In this document: piece after piece, positions 50,229 to 57,320 of the stretch | How the letters are laid out: each line of letters opens with the position of its first letter | Position numbering within the stretch: the stretch's first letter is position 1 | NCBI GenBank assembly: GCA_030674185.1 | Contig: CM060308.1 | Span: 40,359,357 to 40,423,356 of the forward strand | Length of the DNA stretch: 64,000 nt | From: Monoplex corrugatus | Taxonomy: Eukaryota; Mollusca; Gastropoda; Littorinimorpha; Ranellidae | Direction of reading: 5' to 3' | Translations under genes and position numbers: made by a program | Notes under the pieces: generated by a model | What the model was told of the DNA's origin: nothing | What the model saw: only the letters and a program-made list of their open reading frames with translations | Databases searched by the model: none

Positions 50229-52273
50229 TTGCATAAGTTCATGTCTGTTCCAGTTCCCTCACATACAAAGAGTGCAGCCCAGGTATACAAGCCAGTGAAG
50301 ACCAAGAGGGAGAAGGGACGCTACTCTGTAAGTATATGTACTCAGATGAAAAATAAAGTTATTGTTTAGGCTGGTTTACCTGACTAAAGATGAAGTGACA
50401 GTTAGTAACTGAAAGAAAGATGACATGTCACAGGGTGAGTGCACACCAGTAAGCAGCCAGACAAGCTGACAATCTGAACATCAGATTCAAAGAGCGGAAC
50501 ATCACCACTCATTAGATTTCAAAATTGAAGTGCTTGGGAAGCTTACACATTAATTAAAGATAATGCAACTGTAAGCCCTGTATACAAATAGCCCAGTGGA
50601 AAATAATCTTTTCATCCTGTGCCCAAGGCTTAATTGGCATGAATCGTCGTTTGGTCATAGCAGTCAGGAATGTGGACATGTCTTGCAAGGAAAATCTGAA
50701 CTGAACGTAATTCATTGATTAATTTCAAATTCTCAGTTACACCAATGTTTCAGATCTACCAGCAAAATGGGGAAGATGTTTATCAGAAAGTTGCAAGACA
50801 ACTGCGATCAGCCTGGATGGTGTAATTTTTTGCATTGCTCTTTTCTGCAGTGAGGGAGATTTATGGTGAGGTTTCAGAGTTACAGCAGTTTAAGTGTAGC
50901 TACCTTGAGGCCATTCAGTGCTCTGAAGTCTGATATCTATGTACAGCAGATAGCTGCGCACTTATGCTCTGGCCAGTGCATGGCAGCACAGTCAGACTGG
51001 AAGTCAAAAGGGCAAACATGGAGTCTGATTTCTTTAGGGCAAACATGGAGTCTGATCTTTCTTTAATGCAGGTGAGAACTGCTGGTTTTGGTTCAAATTG
51101 CTTGTTATAGTCCAGCCGACTACTGGGCTAACACCATGTCAAAAACGACAACTGGGTTAGGCTAGAACTACTGTGAGCACTCCCTAAGTACGTAGATCCA
51201 TATAAACCTACCTACTTAGCAGATGAAGCAGATTTTTGAGCATATGATTTGTTTTTATAAGCAGTAATACTCTGGTTAGTAAGAGAAATTGAAAATAACA
51301 TGTGAATGATCTGTGAGTGAGTGTAGGGCAGAAATAAAGAGTCCTGTGAGGAAAAGTGAGTAGGACATGAAAGAGGAACCACTAACAACCTAAAATCAAA
51401 CTCGATAGGTCCTGTAGTTCCAAAGTAGGAGGGGACGTTAATTTCTGCATCTGTACCACACTGTGGGTATGGGGTTTGATGTAAACGCTTATTGCTTGCT
51501 GAACATGAAATGTAGCCCTACATATTGCATGTCTCAGTTTGATGGGGTTTTTTTTTCCACCACTCAGTGAATGTCTTGGCATCATGTATCAAGAATGCTC
51601 TGGATGACCATAGCTGTTATGGATCAAAGGTAGAAAGGTAAAGAGAGTTAACGTGATGGGGATGTTATATTGTATTAGAAAATAATAGGCAGTTGTAGGC
51701 CTACATTACCCACCGATGGGTTTCTGTGACATGAATCGTTAGTAGGGTGTGCTGGAATGTTTTCCCATAATGATAAACATAGAAAACATATGCTAAGTAG
51801 AATAGAAAACATATGGTAGACAGACCCTCAAGGCCTTGCAAAAGCGTAGGGCTTATGCCATGATGATTTTGAATGTTGTCCATCTCATGGCATTGTGACA
51901 TTAGTGCATCGGAATTTATTCTGAGCACAGAGACGTCATTTTGAGGAATTGAAACATAGCTGTTGAAATCACATGTAAAATTCTTGGGGGGGGGATTATT
52001 ATTTGCTTCTACTAGAATAGACGTCCACCAAAAATAACAAGATGATCATTAATGAAATGATGTAAGTTATAACTAAACCAATTCATTTTTTTGTCCTTTC
52101 TCATGCAACAAACATTACAGATGCATAGTATTGGATGAATTGGAATATTTGGATTCTGGAATATTTTATTTAATTCTGTTGTGGTATTTCAGACATCCAG
52201 ATTGGAGGCATGGGCAAGTGCAGTGAACCAGAGTTTGCAGGATGTGGAAAGCTTTGAGTTGGTAGTGGAATAG
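29483..52273 (+). CDS. CDCA5: sororin/CDCA5-like cohesin regulator, five exons, 517 aa
   Basis: Coding exons: 29483-29534, 45410-45540, 47981-49196, 50254-50327 and 52193-52273 (stop TAG). All introns are GT/AG. Phases 1, 0, 1, 0 fit, giving 518 codons with no stop. The N-terminus ([10 protein letters not shown]) is basic as in vertebrate sororin. The middle is long, Lys/Ser/Pro-rich and probably disordered, with many S/TP sites typical of CDK targets ([17 protein letters not shown]) and KKRK-type nuclear signals. The last 24 residues carry the diagnostic C-terminal domain: LEAWASAVN, an acidic helix, then FELVVE at the extreme C-terminus, equivalent to the L.EWAAAMN...FDLLVE end of vertebrate sororin. 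Sororin protects replicated cohesin from WAPL release by competing for PDS5. At 517 aa it is about twice the vertebrate length. No KEN box was noticed. The gene model is strong; orthology rests on the termini. Confidence 0.8.
29535..29879. other. start of sororin intron 1; no repeat recognised
   Basis: Unique sequence from the GTAATT donor to the 3' end of the minus-strand LINE family F. A (GTA)n run at 29874-29894 is the LINE tail. Confidence 0.5.
30623..31412 (-). pseudogene. LINE family F reverse transcriptase domain, minus copy
   Basis: Two adjoining frames, 31412-31203 then 31198-30623, carry RT blocks from [19 protein letters not shown] to [49 protein letters not shown] and the catalytic FADD. 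A one-base shift near 31200 separates them. Confidence 0.88.
31943..32797 (-). pseudogene. LINE family F endonuclease domain, minus copy
   Basis: A 284-codon open frame covering the whole APE domain: SNVDGFLNK, a VIALTE block (catalytic Glu), GCVYRNP, MGDVN with catalytic Asp, and KSDHDV with the SDH catalytic His. Immediately downstream the frame breaks (overlap with 31413-32039), so the polyprotein could not be made in one piece. Confidence 0.85.
33616..35243 (+). mobile_element. Tc1-like transposon copy 2, right TIR truncated
   Basis: The left end is CTACGCACAAAAAGTTAAGG (from 33621, after TATAAG). The right end reads CCTTAACTTTTTGTG and stops at 35243, where the copy at 42687-44325 continues CGTAGCTTA. 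About nine terminal bases are therefore lost, together with roughly 8-10 codons of the interrupted LINE. The transposase frame is intact. Sequence is about 99% identical to the 43-kb copy. Confidence 0.92.
33980..35008 (+). CDS. Tc1-family DD34E transposase, copy 2
   Basis: 342 residues from [10 protein letters not shown]; this start is chosen because it matches the other Tc1 copies, although the frame is open 36 codons further upstream. Residues about 1-115 are helix-turn-helix DNA-binding domains with a GRPKK AT-hook-like linker. The catalytic triad is D154 (FSDESRF), D244 (YQDDNARPH) and E279 ([11 protein letters not shown]), DD34E. It differs from the copy at 43052 at six residues (104, 133, 174, 183, 250, 251). 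The frame is complete, but with a damaged right TIR this copy may be unable to move. Confidence 0.93.
   Translation: MPPRRKLSEFERGRAVAWFQDGVPKREVARRLQVSISVIVRLIQRFTATGRVHERRRSGRPKKTNPREDRLIERQALQTRTASSSIIRRQLRVATNINISQQTVRNRLHGFNLRSRRPAVRPRLTPAHRAARHAFCRRHVRWTRQQWSQVLFSDESRFTMNHNDGRLRVWRRPRQRFIDTTVHEKVAFGGGSVMVWGAFSLHHRTPLYHVQGNLTGLRYRDEILRPLAVPTLQQMGPTAVYQDDNARPHRARVVNDFLQQSGVNRMEWPACSPDLNPIENLWDELDRKVRSNHPPPRDAQHLYQMLQAEWQALPQRIFTNLVNSMRTRCVECQNSHGGYTHY
35244..36490 (+). pseudogene. LINE family F, plus copy: endonuclease C-terminus to RT N-terminus
   Basis: An open frame of about 415 codons beginning in the Tc1 right end. It holds GDFNFPN (catalytic Asp), SDHEV, a long Lys-rich linker with a poly-Lys run from an A-tract at 35744-35758, and RT blocks up to CQHGFR. 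It stops at the L2-like insertion. It is not a separate gene. Confidence 0.88.
36480..36915. repeat. (ATAC)n and (CA)n microsatellites in the LINE family C 3' UTR
   Basis: ATA-rich tail 36483-36520, CATA/TACA repeats 36570-36740, and (CA)n with CG interruptions 36800-36912. Confidence 0.9.
37068..38423 (-). pseudogene. L2/CR1-like reverse transcriptase, family C copy 2
   Basis: Two main frames: 38423-37920 (RT fingers and palm to [13 protein letters not shown]) and 37640-37068 (C-terminal domain), joined through 37851-37510, which holds [22 protein letters not shown]. Frameshifts near 37930 and 37640 inactivate it. The C-terminus is nearly identical to 12324-12571. Confidence 0.88.
38443..39600 (+). 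pseudogene. LINE family F, plus copy: RT palm to C-terminus
   Basis: [20 protein letters not shown] begins the palm. The frame shifts near 38640 into [21 protein letters not shown] and the FADD box, and again near 38810. The remainder ([44 protein letters not shown]) is the usual post-palm region of CR1-type RT. Confidence 0.85.
39671..39709 (+). other. 3'-terminal compound hairpin of LINE family F (plus copy)
   Basis: The outer stem is GGGAC/GTCCC and the inner stem AGCC-GAAC-GGCT, immediately before the ACTAA tail. The minus copy has the equivalent structure at 29896-29941 (GGGAC/GTCCC outside, AGGCC-GAAA-GGCCT inside). It is probably the RNA structure recognised by the RT. Confidence 0.65.
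39807..39965 (+). repeat. SINE-like repeat of a type common in gastropods
   Basis: It starts TTAGTTTCAGTTTCAG, then CTCAGGATGACGTCTCCGTG and ATTCCATATGCACTAACGTC, and ends GACCAGGTCCTGAGG. I recall a very similar repeat from caenogastropod genomes. That recollection, not a search, is the basis. Confidence 0.4.
39966..40769. other. intron DNA, nothing recognised
   Basis: AT-rich with TAAGTAA-type short runs (40107-40200) and an (AT)n block at 40397-40412. No gene or TE motif seen. Confidence 0.5.
40770..40935 (+). repeat. decayed duplicate of the sororin promoter and start region
   Basis: The block aligns with 29330-29495: CAGT-GTGCACAAAT, TGATG-TTTAC-TGCAAACAAT, CCGCCAAATCC-AACAAGTT, ACCCAGTAGCACCACCATGGC (promoter copy: CTCAGTAGCACCACAATGGC). 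The E2F-like CCGCCAAAT is kept. The NRF1-like site and several CpGs have become TpG/CpA, and the CHR-like TTTGAA is TTTGAC. The ATG at 40923 opens a 51-codon frame unrelated to exon 1 beyond the first residues, and no donor equivalent was seen. Confidence 0.7.
40936..41421. other. intron DNA, nothing recognised
   Basis: Unique sequence, slightly pyrimidine-rich at 41330-41400. It runs up to the MITE at 41422. Confidence 0.5.
41422..41784 (+). mobile_element. MITE family M, copy A
   Basis: Perfect 14-bp terminal inverted repeats CAGAGCCTGGAATT, with 6-bp target duplication AATAAA (41416-41421 and 41785-41790). The interior has ATCGAAAATCGCGC, GTGTATGATGGATCCTGATC, a GC-rich dyad (GGGGGAGCATGCCCCC) and a T-rich run before the right TIR. 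Non-coding. Confidence 0.9.
41828..41960 (+). repeat. segment duplicated around the 43-kb Tc1, with (AT)n
   Basis: GATAAATTGGAC-GAGTGGTC and CAACACAAGGGGCATATAT followed by about 33 AT units (41880-41946) and TATCCTTTGATCATA. The same order occurs at 42620-42686 and 44327-44360, split by the Tc1. Confidence 0.85.
41960..42135 (-). pseudogene. LINE family A scrap, copy 3
   Basis: The minus strand keeps KIRKRQA, an [14 protein letters not shown] block and a [12 protein letters not shown] end, matching the C-terminal IRKRQATFIGHFMRKGELEHL region of copies 1 and 2 with many changes. Confidence 0.55.
42136..42619. other. intron DNA, nothing recognised
   Basis: C-rich run at 42132-42150, otherwise unique AT-rich sequence. 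Confidence 0.5.
42687..44325 (+). mobile_element. Tc1-like transposon copy 3, intact, inserted in a TA microsatellite
   Basis: Inverted ends TATAAGCTACGCACAAAAAG (from 42686) and its complement ending at about 44325 (CTTTTTGTGCGTAGCTTATA). The flanks are (TA)n from the duplicated segment described at 41828. The transposase frame is intact. It is about 99% identical to the copy at 33616, so both moved recently. Confidence 0.93.
43052..44080 (+). CDS. Tc1-family DD34E transposase, copy 3
   Basis: 342 residues, start [10 protein letters not shown] at 43052 as in copy 2. Helix-turn-helix region about 1-115; D154, D244 and E279 present with 34 residues between the last two. Six residues differ from copy 2, two of them adjacent to the second catalytic motif (NARPHSV instead of NARPHRA). 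Both TIRs are complete, so this is the best candidate for an active or recently active Tc1 in the window. Confidence 0.94.
   Translation: MPPRRKLSEFERGRAVAWFQDGVPKREVARRLQVSISVIVRLIQRFTATGRVHERRRSGRPKKTNPREDRLIERQALQTRTASSSIIRRQLRVATNINISQQTIRNRLHGFNLRSRRPAVRPRLTPAHRAARRAFCRRHVRWTRQQWSQVLFSDESRFTMNHNDGRLRVWRRPGQRFIDTTVQEKVAFGGGSVMVWGAFSLHHRTPLYHVQGNLTGLRYRDEILRPLAVPTLQQMGPTAVYQDDNARPHSVRVVNDFLQQSGVNRMEWPACSPDLNPIENLWDELDRKVRSNHPPPRDAQHLYQMLQAEWQALPQRIFTNLVNSMRTRCVECQNSHGGYTHY
44361..44940. other. intron DNA, nothing recognised
   Basis: Unique AT-rich sequence between the Tc1 and MITE copy B. Confidence 0.5.
44941..45292 (+). mobile_element. MITE family M, copy B
   Basis: Same 14-bp TIRs CAGAGCCTGGAATT and the 6-bp duplication TTATTA (44935-44940 and 45293-45298). 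It keeps TTTCCGCGGAAATC near the left end and the GC-rich dyad near the right end. It lies about 115 bp upstream of sororin exon 2. Confidence 0.92.
45685..46292 (+). mobile_element. MITE family M-related, copy D (different TIR)
   Basis: 13-bp perfect TIRs CAGGGCTTAAAAC, with 6-bp flanks CTTTTA/TTTTTA (one mismatch). The right half is homologous to copies A-C: a GTCCAGAAAGCAC-like stretch, TTTTCCAGGGGGAGCATGCC, GGACCCCCCTAGA and a T-rich run. The left half shares a TTCCGCGATTTCGG-like block. It is a diverged sister family. An open frame (45633-45956) crosses its left boundary and is not a gene. Confidence 0.8.
46293..47034. other. sororin intron 2 DNA, nothing recognised
   Basis: Unique AT-rich sequence without coding or repeat signal. 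Confidence 0.5.
47035..47300 (+). repeat. tRNA-Arg-like SINE with conserved central domain
   Basis: Box A-like TGGCCTAGTGGATAAAGC (47047-47064) and box B-like GGTTTGATTCC (47092-47102). The body contains CAGATGAGATGATAAACTA, GGTCCTGTTTGCAGCATGCA, CCTAGCACACAAAAGA and TTATCCCTAGAAAAATT, the order I recall for a widespread molluscan SINE core. Homology may extend to about 47400. Confidence 0.7.
47764..47852. mobile_element. miniature TTAA-flanked inverted-repeat element
   Basis: The ends TTAATCTTTTGACTCC and (inverted) TTAACCCTTTGATTAC enclose 89 bp. A sister copy lies at 49247-49338. The TTAA flank and CCCTTT start are piggyBac-like. It is short and imperfect. Confidence 0.45.
49247..49410. 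mobile_element. miniature TTAA-flanked element, second copy plus partial repeat
   Basis: Left end TTAACCCTTTGACTTCC; right end GGAATCAAAGGGTTAT at about 49323-49338. A further GGTGGACAGGGTGCAGGAGT and TAAAGGGTTA block at 49379-49406 repeats the right half. It starts 50 bp after sororin exon 3. Confidence 0.4.
49466..49515. repeat. (CT)n-rich tract
   Basis: Interrupted CT/TCC repeats in sororin intron 3. Confidence 0.85.
50144..50226. repeat. (CA)n microsatellite before sororin exon 4
   Basis: About 41 CA units ending 27 bp before the exon 4 start at 50254. Its length could affect recognition of this short 74-nt exon. Confidence 0.95.
50800..51010 (+). repeat. unclassified interspersed repeat, copy 1
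   Basis: Shares with 55965-56165 the order GATGGTGTAATTTTTTGCAT-like, CTCT..TCTGCA, GTGAGGTT-CA-AGTTA, CAG..TTTAAGTGT, GCTA-CTTGAGGCCA, AGTGCTC and GGCCA-TGCATGG. Diverged; no ends or coding content identified. Confidence 0.5.
51011..52192. other. sororin intron 4 DNA, nothing recognised
   Basis: Unique AT-rich sequence. A G-run lies at 51988-51994. Confidence 0.5.
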
Positions 52274-54165
52274 TATGCTGACGATGCCGGCAACGGTTGC
52301 TGTTCTGACAAGTCAGATGCTCAGGAACATGACTGAAATCACTCAACTTGCCTATCTTCTTTGACCAAAAGCATTTTCGTATTAATAGAGGCTGGTCTGG
52401 CTGAAAAAAATTAAACCACCACTTGGAAGTTTAAGGTCCCCACACTGAGATTGTGTTTGCTTTTGTGGAGACTCAAACAGTAGTAGCCTACTACACTCTC
52501 CTGGCAACTTTGAGGGCTAATTATGACTTGATATTTTTCAAGGTTTTTTTTTTTCATTCATTTTACCTTCAAAATTACTCTAATTCATGAAAAACAATTA
52601 TATAATATTCAGACTTTAATACATGAAAACAAAAATGTTAATCCTTGATAGGACTGTGTGAAAGTAAATGTTTTCAGTATTTGATAAGAATCTTTCAGAA
52701 GTATACTTTTGATAAAAAATATTTTGAAATTAAAACATTCAGTCTCTTTATTCTGGGGATCTTCTAGAGATACTCTTTTTTCTGTCCACATTGTAGGCCT
52801 ACCATAATGGGTGTCGCAGAGAGAAAGAGTTAATGGCAAGTAGCGATCTAAAAAGCCTTAAGTGGAGAAATCTGTCATATCAGTCTCTTTCTCGCCACTA
52901 ATCCACGTCTACAGAGATGCATATCTATTCCAAACAAAAAAATAAAAGTCACTGTTTGGTTTAGATGTGTCAAAATGGCTGTAATTAACTGAAAACATGG
53001 TAGTGGTGCTTCCACCTACTTCGTAGCAAGTCTGTACACGCATTTCCCTTATTTCTCTATTTGTTTTTCCTTGATGCTTGCCAGTTTTGTTTCCCTTTTA
53101 TTTATAATCGTAAATGAAGTGTCTTTGAGCACTCTAGCTGAAGTGTGATTTGAGCAGTGATCTTGGGTTATTTCTGATCTCTTTTAAGTCTTCTGTCCCC
53201 ATTTTCTTTTGTACATTATTGTGCGTAAATTCAGTCTTTCCTATCTTGTTCTTTTTGTGTGTTTTGTCACTCAGTCTCTTCTCTCGTCTCTTCAAGCTTG
53301 TCTTTGTCTTTGTCATTGAGGATTTTCTCCTCCCCCCCCCCCCCCCCACTTTTTGTTTTCTAATTAAATATGATTGTGTGGACTGTTGTCATTCAGTCTT
53401 TGTTTAGTCTTTTTGTTTTGTTGTGTTTTTTTTTGTGGTTTTTTTTGTTGTGTGTGTGTTGTTGGTTTTTCTTTCTGTTGCTTTTGGTAAGTATTTTTCA
53501 GTGTTTCAGCAAGGACTTGCCCATTTCCCTGAGGTTTATTTTTTCCTTTTCTTTTCTTTCCCTGGACCAGGGCTACAATAGGATTTGACGTGCATCAGAT
53601 TTTGCTGCCACTCATTTGTATATGGTCCACTGTTTTTAATCATTTAGTTTATATGCAAGCATTTCCACAGGATTTGGATTCACTTTAACTGGCAAGTCTG
53701 AAATACAAAAGCCAGATTTTTTTTTTCTGTAAGAAAACTTATTACATAGTAACATGCGTTTCCAGTGTAAATTACAGTCTGATGATTAGAATATCCCATT
53801 TCAGTAGGTATTTGTTTAACTTAATATTCTTTTTAATGTGAAAAGTTATACATGGTAATGTGTTCCCAGAATAAATTACAGTCTGGTGATCTGATTTCAG
53901 TTTGGCTTTGTTTGATTCAAACGGTGGTGAGTTGTGAATATGACCAAGATCTAATGCTGTTTTGTTTGACAAAACTGAGCCTTTCTTTATGGTGTGATTT
54001 AGAATGGCTTGAGGCAGTGCTATAGGACTGTGTGATAATGATAAATTTGTAATACAGATATTACTGAGAGTGGTAACAAAGTATTTCGACAAAACAGTTA
54101 TGCCTTGTGCTTGTTCATTTGTCAATTCTTTGATGGCATGTATCATGTGTCTACTGCGAACCTGT
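52274..54165. other. downstream of the sororin stop: probable 3' UTR then intergenic DNA
   Basis: No coding signal. T- and C-rich low-complexity runs at 53325-53347 and 53400-53480. The poly(A) site is not certain; the nearest clear AATAAA in good context are those in the duplicated block at 54166. Confidence 0.45.
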
Positions 54166-54424
54166 CACGATTTCTGTTACCACTGTAATAAACTAAATTT
54201 TCGTTTGAGAATTCAGGCTTGTTCCTGACTTCGCTATGACATGAATTTTGAAGAAGTGTTTTACTGTAAAGTTTATTTATAATTTTTGCATTGTAGTCAT
54301 AATTTCTGTTTCCACTGTAATAAACTATATTTTCATTTGAGAATTCAGACTTGTTCCTGACTTTGCTATGACATTAAGTTTGAGAAAGTGTTTTACTGTA
54401 AAGTCTACAATGTTTGCATTGTAG
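54166..54424 (+). repeat. tandem duplication of a poly(A)-signal block
   Basis: Two units of about 130 bp (54166-54296 and 54297-54424) share CCACTGTAATAAACTA, TTTGAGAATTCAG-CTTG, TTCCTGACTT-GCTATGAC and TTTTACTGTAAAGT, ending GCATTGTAG. AATAAA lies at 54187-54192 and 54319-54324. Confidence 0.85.
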
Positions 54425-54991
54425 AATTCACTAGTTATCCATCTCAGTCCTTCCCACTCGAGGATGGTTCCAAGACTTGGACGGAAAGCTTGCAGAATTT
54501 CTAAGAAAATTGCTAACTTTTGCAAAGATAACTTTTTATTTGTATATCGATTCATTTCTCAGCTGTTGTGTATCAATCTTTTTGAATAACTTTCGTGTAG
54601 TTTATTCATCTCCAGGGAAAAGTGATAAGATTACGCTATCAGTTGCTAACTTTTTTCAGTCTGGATGGATCACAATGTATAGGTTATAGCCTTGACATGG
54701 CTCTCCACAGTCAGCTAGGCTTTAAACAGAAATAACAGGTGTTATCTCTTCCTGAAAAATCAGAAACCGTGGGCAGTCAATGACTTTTTTTTTTCACAAT
54801 GTAGCATGCACATAATGCATGCTATTAGCAGCTCTGTCGACTATGCAACATGCATACATATGTGTGCATTCTAAGGTTTTTGAGAAACACTGATTTGTCT
54901 GCTGCAGAATGTAATGAGCTCACTGCGTGCAATACAGCTGAATCTTTTCATCACTCTAAACTTTGCCTTGTGAACTTTTTGTTACATTTAC

Positions 54992-55684
54992 TTGACCCGT
55001 TCAGTGCTTCCGACTGAATATTCGGTCGGAAGAAACGTATGCCTTCAGTGCCACCGACCGAATATTCAGTTGGCGACTTTTCCTATTTTTAGCCAGAAAA
55101 CCCCAACGCTTTCAGTGATGTATGAGATATCAACGGAAACTTCAGTATTCCCTCTACACATCGATGCTAATTATGTATGTGTGACGTTTTACGGTCTTTT
55201 CTGCCCGTGTGGTTGAAAATGTGACCCCCTGCAGCTGATTACTATTCAGCGAGTGTAAACAATGGCGGACGGACTCTCTTCGACACCGGGCGTTGATCGG
55301 ACCTGAAAAACAACTTCTGCAGCAAAAGAAGTTGCAGAAATCATTACTTGTGGAGCTGATTCTGATTTGCAGTCTGTCGATAAGAGTGAAAATGACAGTA
55401 ATTTAGCGCATGCAGGCGATATTTCGGTGTTGATGTCCGAAGTCGGACTTGACCCAGATACGAGTCGAAGTGGATATTACTAGCACTGGCGATCGTAAAA
55501 ACGAAAGTACTGCTGCTCCTGGTGTGTTGTAAAGTATACTGAACAAGAAAATTTATAGTGTTGTGGGGTTTTCTGGGCTGGATGAAGAGATAAGAATTTT
55601 TTTAAATTTTAAGTCGAGACGTTTAAAACTCCATGGCACAGGCAATTCACCTTTTTATTTACACTTTGGCAGCGAAGGGGTTAA
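54992..55684 (+). mobile_element. piggyBac-like element remnant
   Basis: Left end TTGACCCGTTCAGTGC; right end GCAGCGAAGGGGTTAA (inverted TTAACCCCTTCGCTGC), i.e. TTAA-type ends starting CCC. Subterminal palindromic blocks CCGACTGAATATTCGGTCGG and CCGACCGAATATTCAGTTGG lie at the left. An ATGGCGGACGGACTC start near 55262 opens a short acidic frame that breaks, as in an internally deleted transposase. piggyBac class is inferred from the TTAA ends. Confidence 0.5.
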
Positions 55685-55964
55685 TATTGACTTGCCAAGG
55701 GGAATAATCCTATGTATAATCATTAGGAAGTATATTGGAAAGCCTTGGATATAACGCAAGCAAATCTGACAATGCTGGACAGAATGACCTTACATGTAAC
55801 GGACAAAAACTAAAGTTAGCACTAGCACCAAACATTTTTCATCAACAAAATTTGGGGAATTTTTTGGCTAAACCTCACTTTAAAATGAACACATTCATCA
55901 CTTTTTGATGACTCAAGTCTACCGTAGCGGTTCATTACTGTAGGCGACTCCAGTTGACAGGCTG

Positions 55965-56165
55965 TCAGATAGCTGCTGTAACCAAACTGGATGTGATTTT
56001 TCGCATTTCTCTGATCTGCATGAGACAAAGTGAGGTTCCAAAGTTATGACAGTTTTAAGTGTGGCTATCCTGAAGCCAAGTGCTCAGCTTGCATAAATAG
56101 CATATATGTACATTACCTGACCAAGGCCAATGCATGGTACTGTAGTCTAGCCAGAGGAGCAGTGG
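55965..56165 (+). repeat. unclassified interspersed repeat, copy 2
   Basis: Pairs with 50800-51010 (blocks listed there). No terminal repeats seen. Confidence 0.5.
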
Positions 56166-56836
56166 TGAAATGGGTAATGTCACTGAAAAAAAATGCTACA
56201 GTGCCCTGCCTCACCCCCCCCTCAAGTCACTAAATATGGAAAGCTTGAGCAAAATATGGGAATTCTGTTTCTCTTGTTAAAAAGTGGAGATATAATCACT
56301 CAGTTTTCACATTTACAATTTATCTCAGATTCAAATGGAAATGGTTTATCTTTTGCTTCATCTGACTTGGTTACCCAGTGAGTGATTTTAAAGAAAGAAA
56401 AGGCTGATAGAACTTATCACCTTGTTTTAAACTCACAGGTAATTTTTGTTTACATTTACGCTATCACAGAAAATAAAAACGTACGCATGCTTAAATGGCA
56501 ATCAGAAATACTGCTCAGGTTGGGTCGTTACTATACAAGCAATTCATTTCGCTGACTGCATTGAACAACACAGTGTCACTTTTTCAGTCTGAGTTGTCGC
56601 TGTGGCAAGTGTGTTTTCCCCCATCTTATGATAGTAAGTGTAGAGTACAGCCCTGTCACACGGTCTCAATCCTGAATGGAACTCCATAGCATCATGATTA
56701 TCACACTCGTCATCGTTACATCATCATCGCATTGTAAAAACTGTTTCAGCTTCTGTGGCCATTAAGGTTGCGTAGAAACATGGGACTAAAAACAAAATAT
56801 AAAAAAAAGATGAGCACAAAGGTAGCCTCCCTGAGA

Positions 56837-57314
56837 CAGAGCCTGGAATTCGTCGCGGAAACAAGGATTTCCGCGGAAATCAAAATCGAAAATCGCGCAA
56901 AAAAATATTTTTCGCGTTAAAATAAAATCGACGACTATACTTAAAAAAAAGAAAAGAAAAAAACAGCTGATCAAGCACAGACAGAAACCAAACGGAAAAA
57001 AAAGCAAACATCTCTGGCAAGATTCTTTCGTCGTTCTGACTTGGATAAGCCTTCTAGCTAGTTTTGATGAATATGTCTGTGTATGAACACACTGAAACGA
57101 TCTGCTGTGTATGATGGATCCTGATCTTGTGCCCAATGTTTATTAAATACTCTTTTGACTTATATTCATTGTGATTTTCAGTGTGTTAGATGCCTTTAAA
57201 TTTGTCTCCAGAATGCACAGATTTTAGTCTTGATTTTAAATATTTCCAGGGGAGCATGCCCCCGGAACCCTCTAGAAGTTTCCTCTTTTTTTTTCTTAGC
57301 AATTCCAGGCTCTG
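56837..57314 (+). mobile_element. MITE family M, copy C (longest), with coding relic
   Basis: 14-bp TIRs CAGAGCCTGGAATT and a perfect 6-bp duplication CTGAGA (56831-56836 and 57315-57320). It holds about 120 bp lacking from A and B (about 56930-57055), which read as a Lys-rich segment, KRKKK, then QTSLARFF (57005-57028), DLDK and a stop. The rest matches A and B, including the GC-rich dyad and T-run. Confidence 0.92.
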
Positions 57315-57320
57315 CTGAGA

